NCBI GenBank assembly: GCA_944990035.1
Contig: CALYLX010000112.1
Coordinates: 496,001-560,000 of the forward strand
Direction: 5' to 3'
Origin: Clitopilus passeckerianus
Taxonomy: Eukaryota; Basidiomycota; Agaricomycetes; Agaricales; Entolomataceae
Length of the DNA stretch: 64,000 nt
How positions within the stretch are numbered: position 1 is the stretch's first letter; each line of letters opens with the position of its first letter. The notes beneath the pieces are model-generated. The model ran no database searches. It was not told the origin of the DNA and saw nothing but the letters and a program-made list of their open reading frames with translations. This document shows, piece after piece, positions 59,934 through 64,000 of the stretch. Position numbers and translations under genes: made by a program.

Positions 59934-60513
59934 TTATTCGGACCCAATCTCCTCAGCGACTTTTGGCTGCTTGAAGAATTTTCGTCGTCTGTCCTCCTTG
60001 GTTTCGTCTTTCTCCCCCGACAACTGTCCAGAGTAATCAAAGGTGCCCATTGCTGCTCCCAGGACAACACAAGAACCAACGGCCATGGGTATTGAACGAG
60101 CTAGAAACACGGTTATAATTTTAAGGGGTGGAGAGCGAGGACTGGCGGACGTACCACGTATCCCTGCCAAAAATCCTGCAGCACATGCGCCAGCAGCACC
60201 GTTGTAGGCATCATTCTTCTCGCGTTGGTTCGCCACGATTGACTCTGTTAAGGCAAAAGTTGCTCCCATTGCGGCTTCGCATAGATTTTTCTCAGCAATT
60301 AGTACATTCAATTGAGAGTTTTTAACACCTACCGAAGAACCCAATCGTTCCACCCGTCCTGGTCACAAAGCCCATGGCTCCCCGTGAATGGTTGCCCAAT
60401 GCATTTTGGACAGCGCTGACAAAGGCACCAACAGCGCCTGCTTGAAGTCCGACCGTAGAGGCGTATTGAAGGGAAGGTTTAGGTTCAAATGTTGAAGTCG
60501 ATGGTTCGGACAT
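59934..60513 (-). CDS. NADH:ubiquinone oxidoreductase subunit NDUFA11/B14.7-like (Tim17 family)
   Basis: This is a small accessory membrane subunit of respiratory complex I. The spliced exons read PSLQYASTVGLQAGAVGAFV, GAMGFVTRTGGTIGFF, GATFALTESIVANQREKNDA, YNGAAGACAAGFLAGIR and ARSIPMAVGSCVVLGAAMGT, the glycine-rich helices of the Tim17/Tim22/Tim23 fold, and end with a charged tail (KFFKQPKVAEEIGSE). Size and the NDAYNGAAGACAAGF block match NDUFA11 better than Tim17 itself. It is divergent from the WD40 gene. Confidence 0.8.
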
Positions 60514-60739
60514 GGTGGTTGGTGAAACCGGAGGTGAACGCGAAGGCTATTGCCTTTTCTGGCTTCCACCATCACCATGCCCAATGGACAGCCGTGGTAT
60601 ACAAGTCCCTCAGCATCTCTTCCTTATAAACTTTGCAGAACATATCATGTTCGTAACGATGCTAATATAAGTTGTTTTCTTTGTCTCTAAGTTCAAGTCT
60701 ATTCAGTCCAATAACCGAAATTCTGAACCATTCCAATCG

Positions 60740-62548
60740 ATGGCTTTCTTTCCCTGGAAAAAGAGCTCCCTCGAATCACTCTGGGAAGGATCTCTAAACA
60801 GCGAAGAATACCTTGCTGACTGGAATAACATGTTTGACGACTTCTCCGATGCCATCGTCACAGGTGGAGACAATAGCGTTCATATCTTTTTCGTCACTCG
60901 CGCCTTAAAACCTATCTGCGTGAAGCTACCACCGGTACGTGCACGTCCAATTCTTTCAGCCTACCAACTCAGCTGCGTAGGACAACGATGGGATAAAGCC
61001 CCTGCCTACGGACTGTGTTCAAGTTGCTTGGGCGCTGAGGCCTACGGAGCCTTTCGAACCCCTGGTGATTTTCTCCGCTCGAATGTCCTATACATATACA
61101 ATGTTCGAAGAAAGGGGATTGCAAGCTATCTCCGTGGCCATGGTGGTGTAAGCTCTCCCGATTCTACTTGAATGACATCTCAGTCTCAGTCTTCGCTAGA
61201 CTATCACCTCTATCGCGGTGCATCCCACCAATGTGCATCTATTCTGCACGACTTCAAGAGATTATTCTACTAGGATTTACGACCTTAGTCTTCCTCCCGT
61301 CGAAGAACCTAAGAACCTAAGAATCCCTGCTGGCCACCTGGCACAGGGACAAGTCGTGCAGGTCCTGCTCACGGTCTGCATGCAATCGAGATTGAAGGGA
61401 GAGGGATAGGTCGCTGTATAATGGTTCTGCTAGGTGGAAGGTCAGGTGGACACCAGGCAGCAGTTCTTGGAGCGGTGTGCAGTGTTCTTTATCTATTCCA
61501 TTCTGTGTCCCTGAACTCTTTCAGGCTTTTCATTCTAGGCTTCCTCTGATAGCCACTTGCGGAGTACGCCTCTCATACCCAAATGTGCTAGTACCATGTA
61601 CCTACTTAGTCTTGCAGCTCGACAGGGTTGTCAAGATCTGGCACGTCAATCCAACAAATTCGGATATTCTGGCACGAGAAGACAAGCCACTTTTCAGCAG
61701 CGGTCGCATACATAAAGCTCGAGTACTAACGGTCACTTGGTATTACATATGCTATTTTCACTGTAATGCCCTGACTGATTACGGTTCTCACATATAGGCT
61801 TCAGCACGACCTTCTAGCAACCCATAGTGCTCCTGCACCTTTACGGAAGTTCCCCGACGACCCAGAGTCAAAGGAACATTATCTTGAACCAGGCACTCTC
61901 GTCATCTGGAGGTGGTTGAGCATGGACCGCTTCTTCCCTCCACACGTCGCAGACGACCTTAATCAGTCAATTCTGCGAGGATGCGCTTCGGTGTGTGTTT
62001 GCCCGTGAGTTTGTTGTCCGTATCACTGACCTTCAGCGACCTGGCTAGGACTACCAAGAAAGCTGTAAGTCGCAATTATTCGCGGCCCTTCACTATTGAG
62101 ATTAATATGCTTGCCAGCATCTTTCAAGGTTATTTCGGCCGTCTTCTTTCCGGAGGTTTCAAGTCAATACATAGCACCGATCGTGGACATTGTAACTTCG
62201 CAGAGTAACGACCCTCTTGCGCTGTTCACCACATCGAATTCAAACACTCTCAGTATACTCAATCTTGCACATATGCCGATACTAGCACCTCCAACCTTCC
62301 CTGTGCCAGACTTGACGTTAGCTGGTCAAGCAGAAAACCTGCATCTCGGAGAAGATAGAGATGATCGACCAGGTCAAGTCTCAAGAGCTTTACCCCCCGC
62401 GACAGGTTGGAACATTGAAATTCAGACTGACAGTTCAAAGGATGGCGAAGGGCGTCAACTTATGGCTTGCGCTATGGGCATGGGAGGGAGGGTTATCATT
62501 GGCGTCGGAACAGAAGGCAGTGTGTGGGTGTGGGGGCGGAAAGAATAG
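60740..62548 (+). CDS. WD40-repeat protein, EED/ESC (Polycomb PRC2 subunit)-like
   Basis: The exons form one seven-bladed propeller: DAIVTGGDNSVHIFFV, VQVAWALRPTEPFEPLVIFS, NVRRKGIASYLRGHGG, TITSIAVHPTNVHLFCTTSR, DYSTRIYDLSLPP, GGRSGGHQAAVLGA, FHSRLPLIATCG, DRVVKIWHVNP, LFSSGRIHKARVLTVTWLQH and GTEGSVWVWGRKE. RGHGG followed by HP and SRD-x-RIYDL, then GHQAAVL and ATCG-x-DRVVKIW, is the order in EED/ESC, which binds trimethylated H3K27 in PRC2. Two frame breaks are apparent, near 61088-61098 and near 61300-61360 (in a partly duplicated AGAACCTA segment). The EED call rests on recall of family blocks and could instead be another WD40 protein. Confidence 0.68.
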
Positions 62549-62763
62549 TTGAGTTACCTTTGCTGAATTCATGATACTCCGTCATGCACAGTTGAATGTG
62601 TACGGGTAAAATACTATTTTGCGAAGATCCAAAGAAAGAATAGTAAAAGAAGGTGGTTGTACGGCTACGAATCCTTTCAACACACTAATCAACACGGGAA
62701 AGAATCTGAGCGGGCATAAGCAATGCATATCTTTCGGCAGGAAGCTGATGAACTCACCGGAAC

Positions 62764-63358
62764 TTATAGGTACAACTCTACAAGACCATCAAGGGACCTG
62801 GTTGCAACTTCCGAAGGAATGTCTCGCTTGCCGTAGCGTTCGACAGTGCCAGTTAGAGACTTGACGGCCACTTCCGCAGGAATCTCTGCTCTCTTGCCAT
62901 AACGTTCAACGGTGCCAGTTATAGATTTGGTGGCCACCTCGGCAGGGATTTCCGCTCTCTTCTCGTAACGTTCGATGGTGCCAGTGATGGACTTGGTAGC
63001 CACCTCGGCGGGAATTTCTGCACGCTTGTCGTACCGCTCAAGCGTACCAGTGATGGACTTGGTAGCGACTTCAGCGGGGATCACCTCCCTTCTGTCGTAG
63101 CGTTCGATGTTACCAGTGAGGGACTTGGTGGCAACTTCAGCAGGAATTTGATCCCTTTTGCCGTAGCGTTCAACAGTCCCAGTGAGGGACTTGACAGCCA
63201 CTTCCGCTGGGATCTCTGCTCTCTTTCCATAACGCTCGACCGTGCCGGTGATAGATTTCGTGGCGACCTCTGCGGGGATCTCCGCCCTCTTGTCATAGCG
63301 TTCGATCGCGCCTGTTATCGACTTCGTTGCGACTTCAACAGGGATTTCACGTTTGACG
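62764..63358 (-). repeat. Tandem 66-bp coding repeat, nine copies
   Basis: The DNA is an in-frame 66-bp tandem repeat (the first unit 63 bp, the last shorter). Copies with identical protein differ at many third codon positions, for example between units 2 and 7 and between units 3 and 8. This shows an old array kept alike at the peptide level. Confidence 0.9.
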
Positions 63359-63543
63359 TAGGCATGAATTATTTCGAGAACTTCCAGAGCACGATCCTGG
63401 ACATTATTCTGCACCGTAGTCAGAATAAGTTCATGTATAGGGTTGAAGAGGATGAGACGTACACTTCTGGCGACTGGTGCGCTGAGAACCTGGCCAGCAG
63501 CAAGAAGGGCAACGGTAATCAGGCAGGCAACACGATTCAACAT
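62764..63543 (-). CDS. Secreted precursor of nine tandem peptides with Kex2-type dibasic cleavage sites
   Basis: The protein starts with a signal peptide (MLNRVACLITVALLAAGQVL, then SAPVARS). After a short spacer ending AYVKR come nine units of about 22 residues built on IPAEVATKSITGTVERYG followed by KR. Seven units end in KR, one in RR and the last (DIPSEVATRSLDGLVELYL) is the C-terminus. Kex2 cuts after KR/RR in the Golgi, so eight or nine near-identical peptides of about 20 residues would be released. Units 2-3 and 7-8 are the same pair in protein sequence. The intron 63409-63462 (54 nt, GTACGT to GTGCAG) has no stop and keeps frame, so the unspliced frame is also open. It resembles the fungal KEP (Kex2-processed repeat protein) class, which includes pheromone and RiPP precursors; no tailoring enzyme gene is next to it. 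Confidence 0.88.
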   Translation of the reverse strand: MLNRVACLITVALLAAGQVLSAPVARSVRLILFNPIHELILTTVQNNVQDRALEVLEIIHAYVKREIPVEVATKSITGAIERYDKRAEIPAEVATKSITGTVERYGKRAEIPAEVAVKSLTGTVERYGKRDQIPAEVATKSLTGNIERYDRREVIPAEVATKSITGTLERYDKRAEIPAEVATKSITGTIERYEKRAEIPAEVATKSITGTVERYGKRAEIPAEVAVKSLTGTVERYGKRDIPSEVATRSLDGLVELYL

Positions 63544-63851
63544 ATTGACTTCGGTAGAAATGGTGTACTATAGTTCAGATAAGGGCGACAAGTGAATGAA
63601 GGAATGGAGGCGTCAAGCCTAGAAGGAAGAAATTCAAAAAACTAGAGAACGCATTTCAGCAGGTTGAGTGAAGACGTGGACAGTGGCACTTACGGAAAGA
63701 AAGAAAGAAACAGAAAGATGAGGGTTGCATTGTCACCGTCGCCGTTCTTATAGGCTCGTGCTGTTGGGTTGAACCTTGGCGACAGTCGCTCCCATCTGCC
63801 TATCAGTCGTTATGTGCTCACGTGACGACTGCTCACTTCTTTTCCTCAAAT
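63544..63851. promoter_or_regulatory. Divergent promoter of the peptide-precursor gene and ESF1
   Basis: On the minus strand a TATA-like CTATAAGAA lies at 63745-63753. A likely 5'-leader intron follows at 63619-63693 (75 nt; GTAAGT donor, pyrimidine-rich end, TAG acceptor) before the precursor ATG at 63543. On the plus side an E-box CACGTG at 63819-63824 sits 28 bp before the ESF1 ATG. TATA box and leader intron would fit strong, regulated expression of the precursor. Confidence 0.45.
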
Positions 63852-64000
63852 ATGCCGTCCTCCGATCCACGGTTTGCAAGGCTCAAGTCAGATCCAAGGT
63901 TTCGACGGCCAAGGAAAAAAGAGACAAAGGTTGTAATAGATGACCGATTCAAAAGTCTTCTAGAGTCTAAACCTGAGAAAAGGAAAGGGAAAGCCAGTAT
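63852..64000 (+). CDS. ESF1: Pre-rRNA-processing protein Esf1, 5' part cut by window edge
   Basis: The open frame starts MPSSDPRFARLKSDPRFRRP and continues RKKETKVVIDDRFKSLLESK before the window ends. The DPRFxxLxxDPRFRRP opening and the VVIDDRF block are the N-terminal signature of Esf1/ABTAP, a nucleolar factor for 18S rRNA processing. Only about 50 residues are visible. Confidence 0.75.
   Translation, partial: MPSSDPRFARLKSDPRFRRPRKKETKVVIDDRFKSLLESKPEKRKGKAS

Noticed and set aside
860..61360. Programmed ribosomal frameshifting as cause of the repeated frame breaks
   Set aside because: The sites share no slippery heptamer or downstream structure, occur in unrelated housekeeping genes, and are mostly one-base losses, often at runs of A, C, G or T. 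Sequence error explains them better.
62764..63543. Ustiloxin-like (dikaritin) cluster around the peptide precursor
   Set aside because: The precursor architecture fits, but no UstYa, tyrosinase or methyltransferase gene is seen to its left, and the right side beyond the first ESF1 codons is outside the window.
62764..63543. GKR endings read as animal-type C-terminal amidation signals
   Set aside because: Only some units end in GKR; others end in DKR, EKR or DRR. Glycine amidation is not an established fungal process.

Overview
The window looks like nuclear DNA of a mushroom-forming basidiomycete (Agaricomycete). Genes are close-packed on both strands and are cut by many introns of about 48-60 nt. 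The gene set is purely eukaryotic: septin, nuclear import and pore proteins, proteasome base, complex I and IV subunits, mitochondrial and cytosolic ribosomal proteins, spindle checkpoint, RAD51, NADPH oxidase and a sphingolipid-type desaturase. No rRNA, tRNA, transposon or CRISPR array was recognised. All identifications come from reading translated exons by eye; no database was searched.

Layout. 1-4.6 kb: 3' part of a BCK1-type MAPKKK. 4.8-7.6 kb: an IQ-motif-family gene in poor shape and a CZIB/UPF0587 zinc protein. 7.7-16.9 kb: mitoribosomal mS35, septin CDC3, importin MTR10, succinyl-CoA ligase alpha (LSC1) and an acyl-CoA-binding/ankyrin protein. 16.9-17.3 kb: mitoribosomal bS16 (minus). 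17.9-22.8 kb: a Ser/Thr-rich single-pass membrane protein and a second BCK1-like kinase with permuted domain order. 22.9-26.1 kb: NADPH oxidase and MAD2 (both minus). 26.3-35.6 kb: TAF5, an unknown protein and nucleoporin NUP170/155. 35.6-42.7 kb: COX6A (minus), RPN2, importin alpha and LSM5. 43.1-48.4 kb: a MetE-like protein (minus), RPL13 and a cytochrome b5-fused desaturase (minus). 48.5-56.2 kb: PAL1, HIS7 (minus), SER3, RAD51 (minus) and mitoribosomal uL4 (minus). 56.4-62.5 kb: RPS16, a double-BRCT/Myb-like protein resembling Rap1, an NDUFA11-like subunit (minus) and an EED-like WD40 protein. 62.8-63.5 kb: a secreted precursor of nine near-identical peptides separated by dibasic sites (minus). 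63.85 kb to the end: the start of ESF1.

Most genes are unrelated housekeeping functions, but some links stand out. Two BCK1-family kinases lie about 16 kb apart, and the second sits beside a surface-sensor-like membrane protein; both would fit cell-wall signalling. HIS7 and SER3 are divergent amino-acid biosynthesis genes with a perfect Gcn4-type site between them. COX6A/RPN2, desaturase/PAL1, UPF0587/mS35, MAD2/TAF5, uL4m/RPS16 and NDUFA11/EED-like also share short divergent promoters.

The two most interesting items are the repeated Kex2-type peptide precursor at the right end and the domain-permuted BCK1 paralog. A caution for any user: many conserved genes are broken by apparent losses of one base, often in homopolymers (clearest in importin alpha), which looks like sequence-consensus error rather than gene decay.
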